From Mantamonas sphyraenae (taxonomy: Eukaryota > CRuMs > Mantamonadidae): DNA of 64,000 bases. Position numbers and translations under genes: made by a program. The notes below the pieces were generated by a model. The model did not search any database, was not told the DNA's origin, and saw nothing but the letters and a program-made list of their open reading frames with translations. The stretch spans positions 12,501-76,500 of the forward strand of contig JAPMXV010000040.1 of NCBI GenBank assembly GCA_026936335.1, written 5' to 3'. The first letter of the stretch is position 1. The number at the start of each line of letters is the position of its first letter. Of this stretch, positions 40,776 through 52,709 are shown piece after piece.

Positions 40776-43352
40776 ATGTCTGAGGCGCGATACATGAAAA
40801 GGAAGCTGATCCCCGGGTCGTTGGAGGTGGACCCGGAAGATTTGGCATTGATTGTGCGCTACAGTGTGGAGGCACAGATTCTGGACGACATGAACGAGGT
40901 GATTCGCGTGGAGAGGAAAGACATGACGAAGAAGTGAGTGAACGTGGAGTCGCAGAGGGAGGGTTGGGCGATGGACAGGCGTTGCCAGTGTCGTCGTTGG
41001 CCATGGGCTGACCTTGTGTGTGGTGGGACCAGGGTTCGAGTGGACACGATCAACGAGAACAGCAACATTCCGCGACTGGCGCAAGACATTGTCAACAACT
41101 GCACACAGATCCCACAATCGATGGTTCACAATGTAGAGCAGCAGTTGATGATTCTTCAGCAGCGCAAGGTCATGCACGACTACAGCACCGGAGATGTGAA
41201 GCCAGGTGAGTTGCGGCCGCGACTTTCCGTTTCGCAGCCGCCTTCGCCGCCGTCCGGGCGGCTGCAGTGTAGGCACACAGAGGCGTGAACCCACGTTGCA
41301 CAGAGCGCACACTACATGTGGGGTCGGCACAGGGTGGCCCAGAGGGTACCTGTGGAACAATGGCAGACACTGACGCAGGGACCGTTTTTTTTTTGGCGCC
41401 AGGCAAGGCCAAGAGCAAGAAGCGGCGGAACAAGAAGGAGGAGGATCTGCGACGGTCGGAAAAGGCAGACTCAATGAGTGCAGAGGCAGTGGCAGGAGAG
41501 AAGCCACGGTTGGATAGGCTGGAAACGTACATGGAGATGCTGTACGAGGACGTGGAGCAAAAGACGGTGGGGGCGTACCTGATCTCGCAGCTGGCCCAGG
41601 TGCACGAGAATCTGGAGGCACTGATTGGAAACGAGCCACTGTTGGGTGCGCTGAGTCGCACTCTGAGAGAAGATGGCAAGCGCAGCATGGAGCTGGTGAT
41701 GCACATCGTCAACATTTTCTTCATCTTCAGCAACTTTTCGCAGTTCCACGTGTTTATCTCGAACCACCAGGTGGGCGAGTACTCCATGAAGGTGATCGAC
41801 ACGGAAACAAAGCGGTTGAAGCTGTGGAAGAAGGACCTGCGCAAGAAGGAGCAGGAGGCGGCCGAAAGTGGGGATCCTGCCGAGTTTGAACGCGAGCGCA
41901 AAAAGGTGAACAAGCTGACGAGGAAGCAAGACAGGCTGCTGTGTGTGTGTGTGCACCTGCTGCTGAATCTGGCCGAGAACTTGGATGTGGAGAAGAAGAT
42001 GAACCGGCGGAACATCGCCAAGTACCTGACCGTGCTGCTGGACAGGCACAACCCAGACCTGCTGATGCTTGTGATTGCGTTTCTGAAGAAGCTGTCCATC
42101 TTCAAAGACAACCATCCGCAGATGTTGGAGCACAAGGTGATGGTGAAGCTTGCAGGGCTGGTGCCTGTGAACCACGCACGTCTGCAGGACATGACGCTGC
42201 GGCTGATGTACAATTTGAGTTTTGACCCGCACCTGCGTGCGCAGTTGGTGCTGGAGGGCGGTGTGATTCCCAAGCTGAACGATATGCTGGAGGACGACGA
42301 GCAGGAACCCGAGGTGGTGCTGCGGTTGATGTACATTTTGAGCATGGAAGACGCAGTGAAGCCGATGATGCGCGAGACAGTGCCTCTGGTGATCAACATG
42401 ATTCTGGAGTATCCGCGAGAGCGTGTGGGCAAGGAACTCATTGCGTTGGCCATCAATCTAGCCTGCTCGCCGGTCAACGCGGCCGTGATGATGCAGGAAC
42501 AGCCGCTGCGCTTCCTGATGAAGAGAGCCTTTGCCACGCAGGACGAGATGCTGTTCAAGGTGATTCGCAACCTGGCCATGCACGTGGAGCACAAGGACAC
42601 GCTGTTGGACTTTACAGACGACTTTTTCAAGCTGCTGCGCAGCTCACAGAGCGAAGAGATGATGGTGGAGGTATTGGGCTTGCTTGCATCGCTGCCTCTG
42701 TACGAGTTGCGCCTAGAGGAGCTGATCAAGGACCATCGGGTGATGGATTTTTTGGTGCAGGTGTTGGCAAACGGGTGCGACGATGACATTGCGCTGGAGG
42801 CCATCATTCTCATTGGCCAGCTGGCACGGAACGAGTACTGCTGCAAGATGCTCAGCAAGTACAACATCGTGCAGATGATGTGGGAGACGATGGACTGTGA
42901 GTTGATTGCGACGGGTTTGGGGGGCGCGAAGGGAGGTGAGATCAACGAGACACACTGACACACACACGCGTCCCACGGCCGCAGATGGAGAGCGAAAGAA
43001 CGACAACGAGATTGTGCTGCAAACTCTGTTTGCGTGCCATTGGCTGGTCAAGGTGGACCTGAGCAGAGACCAGCTGCTGGCGGTGCCGCATTTTGTGGAC
43101 TACGTGGTGGATTTTCTTCACGTGGACCCGCATCCGCTGGTGCGTCGGTATGCAAGCAAGATTGTGGACACAGTGACAGAAGCGGATCCGCAGGTGGCAC
43201 GCAATATGCGTGGTAAGCGCTATCTGGTGTTCAACTCGGAGTGGCTGCAGTTTGAAGGCGTGGGGGAGATGGACGACATCTACGAAGAGGACGACGACGG
43301 ACACTACTACGCCGACGAGCTGTATGAGGACGATGATGAAGATTTCTATTGA
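40776..43352 (+). CDS. KAP3: Kinesin-associated protein 3 (KAP3), kinesin-II subunit
   Basis: Four exons: 40776-40933, 41033-41205, 41403-42935, 42985-43352; 743 residues. All joins keep phase and give KKVRVDTINENSNIPRLAQD, DVKPGKAKSKKRRNKK and GGAKGDGERKNDNEIVLQTL. The body is armadillo repeats (LLVNLAEN-like LLNLAENLDVEKKM, LRLMYNLSFDPHLR, INLACSPVNAAVM, GLLASLPLYELRLEELIKD), matching KIFAP3 end to end, with an acidic Tyr-rich C-terminus. KAP3 joins the two heterotrimeric kinesin-II motors and carries anterograde intraflagellar transport, so the organism should build cilia. Confidence 0.92.
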
Positions 43353-43399
43353 GGGGGTTTGTGAGCGGGAGAGGAGGAGAGAATGCAACGTTGGTCAGG

Positions 43400-44732
43400 C
43401 TATTCGTCCGCATCAGGCAGGGATCGCTCACTGCGAGGCCACTGGCCACCATGCGTGCCGAGAGGACAGCGAATGGGGTGGATCCAATGCATGTCGTGCG
43501 TATCGTGGCGATGGCGCTTCATGGTGCGGCAAATGTGGCAGATGGAGGATTGGTCGTAGGCGGAACGGTGCCTGCGGAATCCGACGTTCCACTGGCTGGG
43601 TTGCATGTGTCGGAAGGCCAGAGCATTTTCAAACTCCTCGCGAGAGGCCATGATCTGCTTGATGCGTTGGGCCACTTGCTTGGCGTTGTCGTAGTGCCAG
43701 ACATTGATGGCCGAGTCGGGAGTGGGAAAGTACTTGTCTGCGTCGGGTGCGCCGTACACGACAGGAATGTTGCCCCGCTCAATGGACATAAAGTACTTTT
43801 CGGTGATGTACTCGTGGCAATACGAGTTCTCTGCCGCAAGATAGAACATGTACTTGCGCACGTGGTCCCACTGTTTGGCACGTGTGTCCATGCCCTCTGG
43901 CCATGGCTTGTTGTTGAGACAAGGGCCCAGGCGATCGACACGCACGTGTCTGCTCAGTTCCTCCACAAACAAGTTGCGCTCGGGCACATTGCAATTGCCA
44001 GCCACCCAGGCAACGGCCGGGATGCGCTCCTTGTACGGCACCAGATCTTGCAGGGGTTGACGCCAGTAGTATGCATGCTGCAGAATGCCTTCGACGCCCC
44101 ACAGCATGTCGAATTTGTCCGTGAGGGCCCTGTTCTGCAGCGTATTGACCTCGTTGACCGGCGACTCGCCCGAACCCAGCACCATCTTTTGGCGCCGGTT
44201 GGCTCGTTCAGGCATGCCCCTGTGATTGAGCGTGTTCCACACGTCCCGAGCGTGGAACATGACATACTCTGCGGTGGCACGTGCACGGGGGTCGGTGCGC
44301 ATGATGATTGTACAGTTCTTGTCCATGTCCTCAAAGTCGTCACTGTACGCACGGCACTGTGCAATCTTGTCCTGGACATTGGACAGGAAGAATTGAGTGG
44401 CATAATGCATCAGAACAGGGTCGGGATCAAACTTTCGGTGCTCCTCGGTGTAGCCGTCAAACCTGGCACGGGTGTTGTTTCAACACGGGTCAGCTGATGC
44501 ACACACGCTCAAATGACATGTCTGTGCCCTCCTCCTCCCCCCCCCCTCCCCTTCGCTTACCATCCGTCGTAGTTGAGATCGTGCGGCCACAGGGTGGCTG
44601 TGTCTGCAAGGCGGGGGGTGAGGTCAGCGGGGAGTAGCCTTGGCTCGCGCAGACTCAGCACGGCTGCGGAACAGAGTTGTCATGGAGTGCAGGTGCAGCC
44701 TTGGAACAAGGAGGACACGCGATGAGCACACA

Positions 44733-44769
<37 letters not shown>

Positions 44770-44970
44770 GATTGACAGTGGAGAAGGACGCCACAAGGAC
44801 GCAAGAGCGAACTGACCCTTGGGAACAATGGCTGGCGTGCGTCCAAAGAAGCCGTTGTAAAGCATGGCCAGCAGACCAAGCAGACCCGCTGCCAACACAA
44901 CGTTGCGGTAGCGGGAGGCCAACAGACGTTCGATGAATGTGACGGAACGAGGAGCGCGCCTGGGTCGCAT
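43400..44970 (-). CDS. Alpha-1,3-fucosyltransferase-like (GT10), type II Golgi protein
   Basis: Exon 1 44970-44817, intron 44816-44604, exon 2 44603-44561 (43 nt), intron 44560-44463, exon 3 44462-43400; 419 residues. The join reads TATLWPHDLNYDG then WFDGYTEEHRKFDPDP. Residues 23-40 are the signal-anchor (NVVLAAGLLGLLAMLYNG). The GT10 signature is intact: KYMFYLAAENSYCHEYITEK, YFMSIERGNIPVVYGAPDAD and a lumenal AWVAGNCNVPERNLFVEELS as the GDP-fucose region. It probably transfers fucose from GDP-fucose to GlcNAc-containing glycans. Intron 1 contains a long (CA)n run. Divergent from the SH3-5-phosphatase gene (105 bp). Confidence 0.9.
44735..44766. repeat. (CA)n microsatellite in the fucosyltransferase intron
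   Basis: Uninterrupted CA run of about 32 bp inside intron 1 of the minus-strand GT10 gene. Confidence 0.85.
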
Positions 44971-45075
44971 TGGCGTGGATGGACGGACGAGGGAGCGGCA
45001 CCGGACACACCACGCACACACACACGCAACCAATCCATTCCACCCCTTCTCGCGTCGTAAAACCATCCATCCTGC

Positions 45076-48000
45076 ATGCAAGCGCGAGCATTGTATGCGT
45101 ATGAGGCGCAAGGCGAGGGCCACCTGACGCTGAAGCCTGGGGACCTGATTGGGCAGGTGCGGAAGATGGACAACGACTGGGCATACGGCGAGGTGGAAGG
45201 CCAACAGGGCTACTTTCCACTGAATTATGTGCAAATGGTGGAAGGAGCAGAAGCGAAGGAGGAAGCGAGTGTGCTGGAGACGCGTGTGGCGCTGTACGAC
45301 TTTTCAGCCTCCAGCCCTGCCGAGTTGTCGCTGGTGGCTGGGCAAACCATCCAGGTGACTGCCATCCTGGACGAAAACTGGTGCCAAGGCTATGTAGAGG
45401 GTGGAGGCAGCGGGGCGTTTCCGTCCAACTACACGCAAGTGGTGGAAGCGGAGGGCGGAAGCAAAGAGGGGATTTTGGAGAACCAAGGCAGCGGAGGGGT
45501 CACGGCGCAGACGGCGGTCAAGGAGCACGTGGCGAGCGCAAGCAGCAGCAGTGGAAGCGTGGACACTGATGGCCAGGAGGAGGAGAGGCACACGTACTAC
45601 GATTCGGACGAGGAGGACACACCGGAGCACGTGGCCCGGCTGTTGGCGGAAGAGGAAGCCGCACAGGCGGCGCAGGAGACACAAGGCCCCAAAGCACGCG
45701 CTTTGTTTGCGTACTTCAAGGGCGGGGACGACGAGCTGGGCTTCCAGAAGGACGACGAGATCACGGTGCTGTCCAAAGACACGGAGGAGTGGTGGACGGG
45801 CGAGCTGCACGGCGAAGTGGGCGTGTTCCCGGCCAACTACGTCCAGTTGCTTGATGTCGAGGACACGCGCGAACTCGACAGCGACGATCCCATGGAGTCG
45901 GACGACGACGACATGGCCTCTACCATGAGCATGGCCTCGGCAGGCTCCAGCAGCACCTGGGTAAGTTGACAGAGCGAGAGTGTGAACACAGGAGGAGAGA
46001 AAAAGGCCCAGGCGCAGATTGTGTGCGCCCCCCCTTTCGGCGTTGTCCAATTTTTCTCGCCAACGCCAATTGTCTCGGGAAACGCGCTGGGCAGGCTGGA
46101 GGGCGAGGCACCCAGGCGCATGCGATGGTGACGGGAGAGGCCAGAGGGACACAGTGCATGGGGTGGGTTGAGATGAGCTCAGTGAGGCAAGAGGGACTGA
46201 CACGTCGGGCGGGGCAGGGAGGGACGTCGTCCGAGTCGGACAGCTTTTGTGTGCAAGCGATGTACGGGTACGAAGCACGAAGCGGGGATGAGCTCGGCTT
46301 TGCGCCGGGTGACGAGTTTATGGTGACGGATGCGTCGAACGAAGGGTGGTGGAGAGGGGTGACGAACGACGGGCGAGAAGGGCTGTTTCCGGCCAACTAT
46401 GTGCAGCGTGTGGCGAGCACCAGCGATGGAGGCGTGTCTGGACGCAGCGTACGCTCGTTGTTGGGTGTCAGCGAAGGCGCCGAGCTGCAACCGCTGACCA
46501 TGCAGGACATCAAGAAGCTGCATCGGCTGTCGTCGTCGTTGCGGCCCCCTTCGCGTGCGCCTCCTGCACCTCCGCTTGGAGCCGGTTCGTCGTCCAGCAG
46601 CCGGTTCAGCACCACGCGTGCAAAGTCCATGATGCTCAAGCGCACCAGCACGGTGTTTACGTCAAGCTCAGGCACGGAGCTGCAACACGTGCGCAGCGGC
46701 TACATTTCAGGTGAGTGTGCGAGAGAGAAGAGACAGCGGGGTGTGCTGAGAGGCTGTGACGGAGGCATGGAAGAACGAGAGACATGCGCTGACACACACA
46801 AACACACACGTACACGTGCGCAGAATCGCCCGGAGACACAAAGTTTCGCTTTGACCTGATCAAGCTGTGCCACAGGGTGAAGCAGCAGCGCATCTGGGAG
46901 ATGAACATCGAAAAGGGCACGCTGGCAAACGTGACGTCGAAAAAGGGAGTGAAGACCATGCGGGCGGATCGCGTTGTACAAATCGAAAAGACGATCAACG
47001 ACCCGCAGCACCTTCTGTTGGTGTTTGACACCAAGAGCAAAACCCTGATTGCCAAGAGCGGCTTCCAGCGTGCAGCCAAGGGCAAGACACACCCGTACGA
47101 CCTGTACTTTTCGACGGGTCTGGACCGCGAGCTGTTCTTTCTGCTTGTGTGCGGCGTGCGCGAGAGCGAACGCATGGGTTTCCAGACGCAGACGATGGAT
47201 GTGCAGTTTGAATCGCTGTCTGTGTTTGTGGGCAGCTGGAACATGGGCAACGCGCCGCCGCCGATTTCGATGGCTCCGTGGATTCCCAAGAACAAGTACG
47301 ATGTGTACGCCATCGGCGTGCAGGAGTGCAAGTACGAACCGCGGCAGACGCCAACCAAGTATTCGTCGTGTGAACACGACTGGAGTGACACGCTGAACCG
47401 ACACTTTGGGTCGGAGTACGTGCGTGTGTGCTGCGAATCCCTTTGGGAGATTCGCCTGGCGGTGTTTCTGCGCAAGGAGCTGCTGCCGAGTTTGGCCAAC
47501 GTGCAAATCGACACAGAGGCCACCGGCATCGGCAACGTGTTGGGTAACAAGGGAGGCGTGGGATGCAGCTTTACGGTGTACCAGACGTCGCTGTGCTTCA
47601 TCACGGCACATCTTGCAGCACACCAACACAAAACGCAGGCTCGCAACGACAACGCACGAGATATCTTCAACAACCTGTCTCTGGGCAAGCACACGCTGGA
47701 CCTGTGCTCGCAGTTTGACCACATCTTTTTCTTTGGCGACTTGAACTACCGCATCGACTGCCAAGACTGGGACACAACGATTGGACACATCGAAAGGCAG
47801 GAGTGGGACACGTTGCTGACGATGGACCAGCTGGTGGAGCAGCAGGCACAGGGAGTGGTCTTTCACGGCTTCACGGACGAGCGACCACAGTTTGCCCCCA
47901 CGTACCGTTTCGAGCGTCCACGCACGTCGAACCTGCCCAGCACTCACTCGACCAAGCGTCTGCCTGCGTACTGCGACCGCATCCTGCACCGTGGCGCACC

Positions 48001-48562
48001 CAACTCGCGCATCTCGCTGGAGACATTCGACTCGTGCGAGGACATCTTTACGAGCGACCACAACCCGGTGTACGGCGTCTACAACGTGGGCGTGGAGCTG
48101 CCCTACACGGCGTGTGTGTTTGCCCCCTCGCAGGCGACGCAAATCCTGATCACGGAGCTGAATCTGTATGAGCTCAACCTGCAGACCACGAGCGGGTTGG
48201 CGAACAAGGTATTTCTGTCCTTCCACAGCAAGATCCTGGAAGGGACGCCCTTTTCGGAGATGGTGGAGCTGGACGATGACGGCACGTCGGTGTACTTTGA
48301 CCAGGTGAAGCCTCTGGAGCCGTTTGTGACGCAGCTGGAATACCTGCGGGACACGCATCTTACGCTGGCACTGCATCCGTCGACGGACACGGCGGTCAAG
48401 TGTGGCATCCAGGCAAAGTCGAACCTGCTGGCACAGTTCAACGTGTCGCTGCAGGGAGTGGACGATCTGGACGTGCACACGTTTGAGACAGAGGTGACAG
48501 TGGCGGGCATCTATGCAGGCCGTGCGTTGGGCAAGGTGCAGGTGTTGCAATGGGGAGAATGA
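45076..48562 (+). CDS. Four-SH3 inositol polyphosphate 5-phosphatase
   Basis: Three exons: 45076-45960, 46218-46710, 46824-48562; 1038 residues. SH3 domains lie at about 1-60 (ALYAYEAQGEGHLTL...YFPLNYV), 68-124 (ALYDFSASSPAELSL...AFPSNYT), 210-266 (ALFAYFKGGDDELGF...VFPANYV) and 305-362 (AMYGYEARSGDELGF...LFPANYV). A PH-like segment (about 465-575) precedes the 5-phosphatase domain (590-890) with GSWNMGNAPPP, YAIGVQECKYE, GNVLGNKGGV, FFFGDLNYRID, PAYCDRIL and TSDHNPVYG, closest to SHIP enzymes; a C2-like end follows. Catalytic residues look complete, so it should remove the 5-phosphate from PI(3,4,5)P3 or PI(4,5)P2. SHIP has SH2, not SH3, so this arrangement is unusual. The exon 1/2 join uses the acceptor at 46217 and is the least certain. 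Confidence 0.85.
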
Positions 48563-48607
48563 ACGCGGAAGAAGGTGAACATGACAAACAGGAATGCAAC
48601 AGCCTGT

Positions 48608-49598
48608 TTACAGCAGCAGGGAGTTTGGCTCTTCCTCTTCCTCGACCTCCTTGGGTGGGTTGAGCTCTTCGTGGCGCTTGCGGGCTGCACGGTGGTGTTC
48701 CATGTCACCCATGATGACTTCAATGAATTCGTTGATGTTGATTAGGCCGTTGTTCTTGATGTTGAGACTGTACACGAGGTCGAGGGCCTTTTGCGTTTCA
48801 AACTGCAGCTCGGCGCCCTCCTCGTTGACGCGTTCGTGCTGGTGCTCAATGCCGTTTTCAAACGTCGAATAGTACACTTTCATAATCTCCTGGGAGGTGA
48901 GCACGTCGACGAGGGTTGCTGGATGGATCCAGCCCTCTTTGCCGTCTTCGCAGAAGTGGCGAAAGGCATCTTTCAGCTGTGTCTGCGTAAAGTCCGTCTC
49001 CACGGGCCGAGCCACCACCGCCAGAAACTCGGTAAACTCGATGGTGCCGTTTTGGTCTGCAGAGTGTGGCCATGAGAAGAAACGGGTCAGCGGGTGCCAG
49101 AGGAGAGCAAGACGGGAGCGCGGAGGTGGGGTAACGGTAGTCGGCAGATCTTGGGCGACGTACCTGCGTCGATTCGTTTGATCAAATCCATGGACTCCTG
49201 AAGTGGTATTGGCGACGGACAAGAGGCAGGTTTTGGGATGAGGAGGGAACGGGACAGTGGACGAGTGTGAGCAATACGGGGGGCGGGGAATTGGGGAGCT
49301 AGCTGCCGCAGCAAAACGCACCTGTGAGTCCATTGGGTGTCCCAGACGTTCCATAAAGTCCTGCAGCTCCACAATGGAGATGGATCCTTCGTTGTCCTTG
49401 TCCTGCAAGAGACGGGGGAAGGCGAGGGGAAGCGGGGAAGGGGTGTCAGCGGCCAGCGAACACACAGCAGTGCAGCTGAGTTGCGCGGCAGTTCACGCGT
49501 ACAATCACCGCAAAGAGTTCCTTGAACTCGTTGTATTGATCCTCTGTTAATGTCTCGATGAGGGCCTCAACCTCGCGGTTGAATTCCTCCATGTCCAT
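48608..49598 (-). CDS. EF-hand calcium-binding protein
   Basis: Four exons: 49598-49503, 49402-49322, 49197-49164 (34 nt), 49056-48608; 219 residues. The joins give EFKELFAVIDKDNEGSISIV and LIKRIDADQNGTIEFTEFLA. EF-hands 1 and 2 have full calcium loops (DKDNEGSISIVE, DADQNGTIEFTE). The third is degenerate (CEDGKEGWIHPAT) and the fourth is atypical (NIKNNGLININE, starting with Asn). Spacing of the first pair is calmodulin-like. The second half is longer than in calmodulin, with an inserted helix (NGIEHQHERVNEEGAELQFE) and an acidic end. It is a calmodulin/calcineurin-B-like sensor without an exact family match. Convergent with the SH3-5-phosphatase gene, 45 bp apart. Confidence 0.8.
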
Positions 49599-49867
49599 GT
49601 TGGGCGGATTGGTTGGATTGGTGGCGGAAACGCGGAAACGCGGGTGCGACTTTGTTCCGTTTGGGCAGCCAGCACAATCGCAGGAGGATGACGCAGACGA
49701 ATCGGGGAGACGAGCGAGTCCATTGCGCCATGGCCGTCATACTGTGTGCGTATGTGCTGCTGTGTGTGTGCATGGGTGTCCATGGCAACCTTGAAGAAGT
49801 CGATGAGGAAGTGCCGCTGTGGAGACCATCCCAACCCAACAGCAGCAACAAGCAAACAAACGAAGCA

Positions 49868-50846
49868 ATGAGCAGTGTGGGGAACGCATCCAAGGTGGTT
49901 CTGGTCACCGGTGGCAACCGAGGCCTGGGCAAGGCAATTGTGGAGTCGCTGGCCAAGTCGGACAAGGTGACGACGGTGCTGGGTGCACGCAGCGCCAAGG
50001 ATGGCCAAAAGGTGGCGGATGAGCTCAACGTGGGCTTTGTCGAGCTGGATGTGTCGAACAGTGAGAGCATCGCGGCTGCGGCGGAAACCCTGAAGAAGGA
50101 CTACGGAGCCATCGATGTCCTCATCAACAACGCGGGCATCTTCCCCAAGGAGGGTGGCTACGAGAATTCTCTCCAGTGCATGAGTGAGTTTAGTGCGCGC
50201 GTGCGCAAGTGTGTGGCGCAAGAATGGGGCGGGCGACAAGGTCCAATTCCGTTTCCGCCCGAAACTTCGAATTTTTCGGTGACACTGACCCTTCCCGCGC
50301 GCAGACGTGAACGTGTTTGGCGTGCAAAACACCACGCAAACGCTCCTGCCGCTGCTGCAGGCTGGTGACAAAGAGACCCCCGCACAGATCATTATGATGT
50401 CGTCGGGGATGGGTTCGCAGGACAACCACGCCGATGCGCTTGTCGACGAGACGTTTGACGAGGCTCTTTCGTCGCAAGAGGTGCTGGATCTGGTGGAAAA
50501 CAAGTACCTGGCAGCCGCCAAGGAGGGCACGGAGGGTGAACTCGGGTATGCGGCTGGGTCTGGCGCAAACATCTACCGGACGTCCAAGTTCTTTCTGAAC
50601 GCCCTTTCACTTGCACTCCACCGTGAGCTGCACCTGAACAAGGAAGAGGGTGCACGGGATGTGCTGGTGAACGTGGTGTGCCCTGGATGGTGTCGAACAG
50701 ACATGGGAGGGGAGAACGCGAGCCGCAGCCCCGAACAGGGTGCCTCGGGGGCGGTGAATCTGGTGCTGGCCAACGTGGACACATCTGGCACGTTTACACG
50801 TGACGGACAGACTGCGTCGTGGCGCACAGGCCTCACGGAGAAGTGA
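49868..50846 (+). CDS. Short-chain dehydrogenase, carbonyl reductase 1-like
   Basis: Exon 1 49868-50183, intron 50184-50304 (GTGAGT...GCGCAG, phase 1), exon 2 50305-50846; 285 residues. SDR features: VVLVTGGNRGLGKAIVESLA (NADP binding), ELDVSNSES, DVLINNAGIFPKE, IIMMSSGMGS (catalytic Ser) and IYRTSKFFLNALSLAL (Tyr-x-x-x-Lys), then VVCPGWCRTDMGG. The layout, with a long insert between the Ser and Tyr motifs, is that of carbonyl reductase 1. It should reduce carbonyls with NADPH. An in-frame ATG at 49730 would add a signal-peptide-like MAVILCAYVLLCVCMGVHG, but that stretch resembles the TG-rich spacer DNA here, so I prefer the later start. Confidence 0.85.
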
Positions 50847-50903
50847 GAGACGAGGAACGGGAGCGGGATCGCTTGTGGAGACAAAGAAAACCACCCACCT
50901 CTC

Positions 50904-52663
50904 ATGCCAGCCACGTGTTGTTGCTGTAACAAGCCTGAATCCGCTTGCTCGTCGTTGTTTCACAAGCGCGTGCTGGCGACACCGCGGTTGACGTTGGGAG
51001 AGGCCTTGTTCATGGCTGTGTACGTCGTCGTGGTGCTTGCCTTCTATGTGTTCAGCGCAGTCACAAAGGACCCCATCGCCCTTGGGCGTCCAGACTTTGT
51101 GCGTTGGTTCATGGCGCTGGGAGATCTGAACAACGTTCAGTATGCCTTTGTGGCGCTGCCGGTGACCCGCAACTCCATTTGGCTTCCGCTCATGGGCATC
51201 AGCTTTGAACGGTAGGTTGTGTGTGATGGCGGTGTGCGTAGGACTGGCTTGAGGCGTGTTGGGGAAGGGGTGGGGGAGGTTCACACAACCGGTGTCGTCT
51301 TTGGCCGTGCCAGCAAGTGTCCTGCCAGAGTTCTCAGGGACGTCACTCCCTCCCGTTTGCCAACAGCCGTGGGAGTGAGCCGACATCGCATGCACGTTTG
51401 AAACTCACCCTGTACAACCGCACGTCATGTTGGGTCACAGAGCCATTTTCTTTCACCGCGTGTTGGCGCGCTTTGTAAGTGAGCGTGGGGGCTTTTGTGG
51501 GGGGTGTTGGGAGAAACGCAGAAATCGCGCGTTTCTTCGGCAAGAAACGCCCCGTGCTGACATGTGCACACACACTCGTCACACACACGCGACAGGCGGG
51601 CACAGGGATGACAATCCATGCGCTTGGCATGCTGTTCACGATCGATCTGGCCAAATCGCTTGCCAAGGGCCCCGGGTCCTTGTTTGCAATTGTCGCGCTT
51701 GTGTTGTACGTGCCCACCATGGTGCTTGCACAGGAGCCGTTCCGCCGCAAGGCGTTTGAGACGTTCTACTACGCACATCGGATGTTGGTGCCTGTGATTG
51801 TGATCATGCTGTGGCTGCACAGTGCACTGCTGCCTGTGTTTATGGCACCTGCCCTGGTGTTGTACCTTGGCGACCTATATGTTCGCCACAAGCGCTCCAG
51901 CAGGCCCAGCACCGTCAAGTCGCTGACGTCGTTGGAGGGAGGCGTGACACGTGTCGAAGTGTTTGTGGCCGAATTCGGTGCCTACGAGGGCGGTCAGTAC
52001 TGCTTTGTCAACGTGCCGACCTTGTCGGGGTGGCAGTGGCACCCGTTTTCCATCAGCTCGGCGCCACACGATGAGAACCTGACGTTTCACATCAAAGACA
52101 TGGGAGAAGGGCAGTGGACACACGACCTGCGCATGCTTGCAGAGAGCACCAGCGACGCAAGCAAGGTTGTGTTCAAGGTGGATGGCCCCTACGGCAAGCC
52201 GTCGGTGCTGCCCGAACAGTACGCCCATCATGTGCTGGTGGCAGGAGGCATTGGCATCACGCCCATGATTTCCATGCTGAGGGAGTTTGCCCACGGGGTG
52301 GAAAACGGCTCGTTGTCGCACATCGGCAAAGTGTACTTTGTGTGGACCGTGCGCACCGCCAAGGAATTGGCCATGTTTGCCGATGAGCTGGACGTCGTGG
52401 CCAAAGCCAATCCCGCTGTGTTTGACATTCAGGTGTTTCTGACGCGTGAGAAGGAGACACCCAAGCACACGTTCAGCACCTCCACTGGCCGTCCCGACAT
52501 GCCCACCCTCTTGGGCCGTGTCAGGGACACACACATGACAGGGGAGGATGCTCACGTGGCTGTGTATGCATGCGGACCTGCTCCTATGGTCAGCGGTGTG
52601 GATCAGACGTGCGTGGATCTGGACGGCCGTTTCCACTTTCACAGTGAGACCTTTGCGTTGTGA
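50904..52663 (+). CDS. Ferric reductase/NADPH oxidase-type flavocytochrome
   Basis: Exon 1 50904-51211, exon 2 51441-51474 (34 nt), exon 3 51596-52663; 469 residues. The joins give GISFERAIFFHRVLARF and then AGTGMTIHALG, restoring the heme-binding helices (His in FHRVLARF and IHALG, and YAHRMLVPVIVIMLWLHS). About six membrane helices precede an FAD site (HPFSISSAPHDE) and NADPH site (VAGGIGITPMISML, CGPAPM). A four-Cys start (ATCCCCNKPES) may be lipidated or bind metal. The family moves electrons across the membrane to ferric iron or oxygen. EF-hands and p22-type partners are not seen in the protein; the EF-hand protein is nearby but a link is unproven. Confidence 0.85.
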
Positions 52664-52709
52664 GTGCTGCCAACCTTGTTGACATTGAAAGAAACAACTG
52701 GATTCCCTT

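Noticed and set aside
41170-42963. 597-codon minus-strand open frame
   Set aside because: Antisense of KAP3 exon 3, which aligns end to end with a known family.
46700-48550. 616-codon minus-strand open frame
   Set aside because: Antisense of the 5-phosphatase exon 3; composition is that of a reverse-complemented codon-biased gene and the sense strand has full catalytic motifs.
49730-49867. Signal-peptide-like N-terminal extension of the carbonyl reductase-like SDR
   Set aside because: It derives from TG-rich spacer-like DNA and precedes a complete cytosolic SDR start; not enough support.
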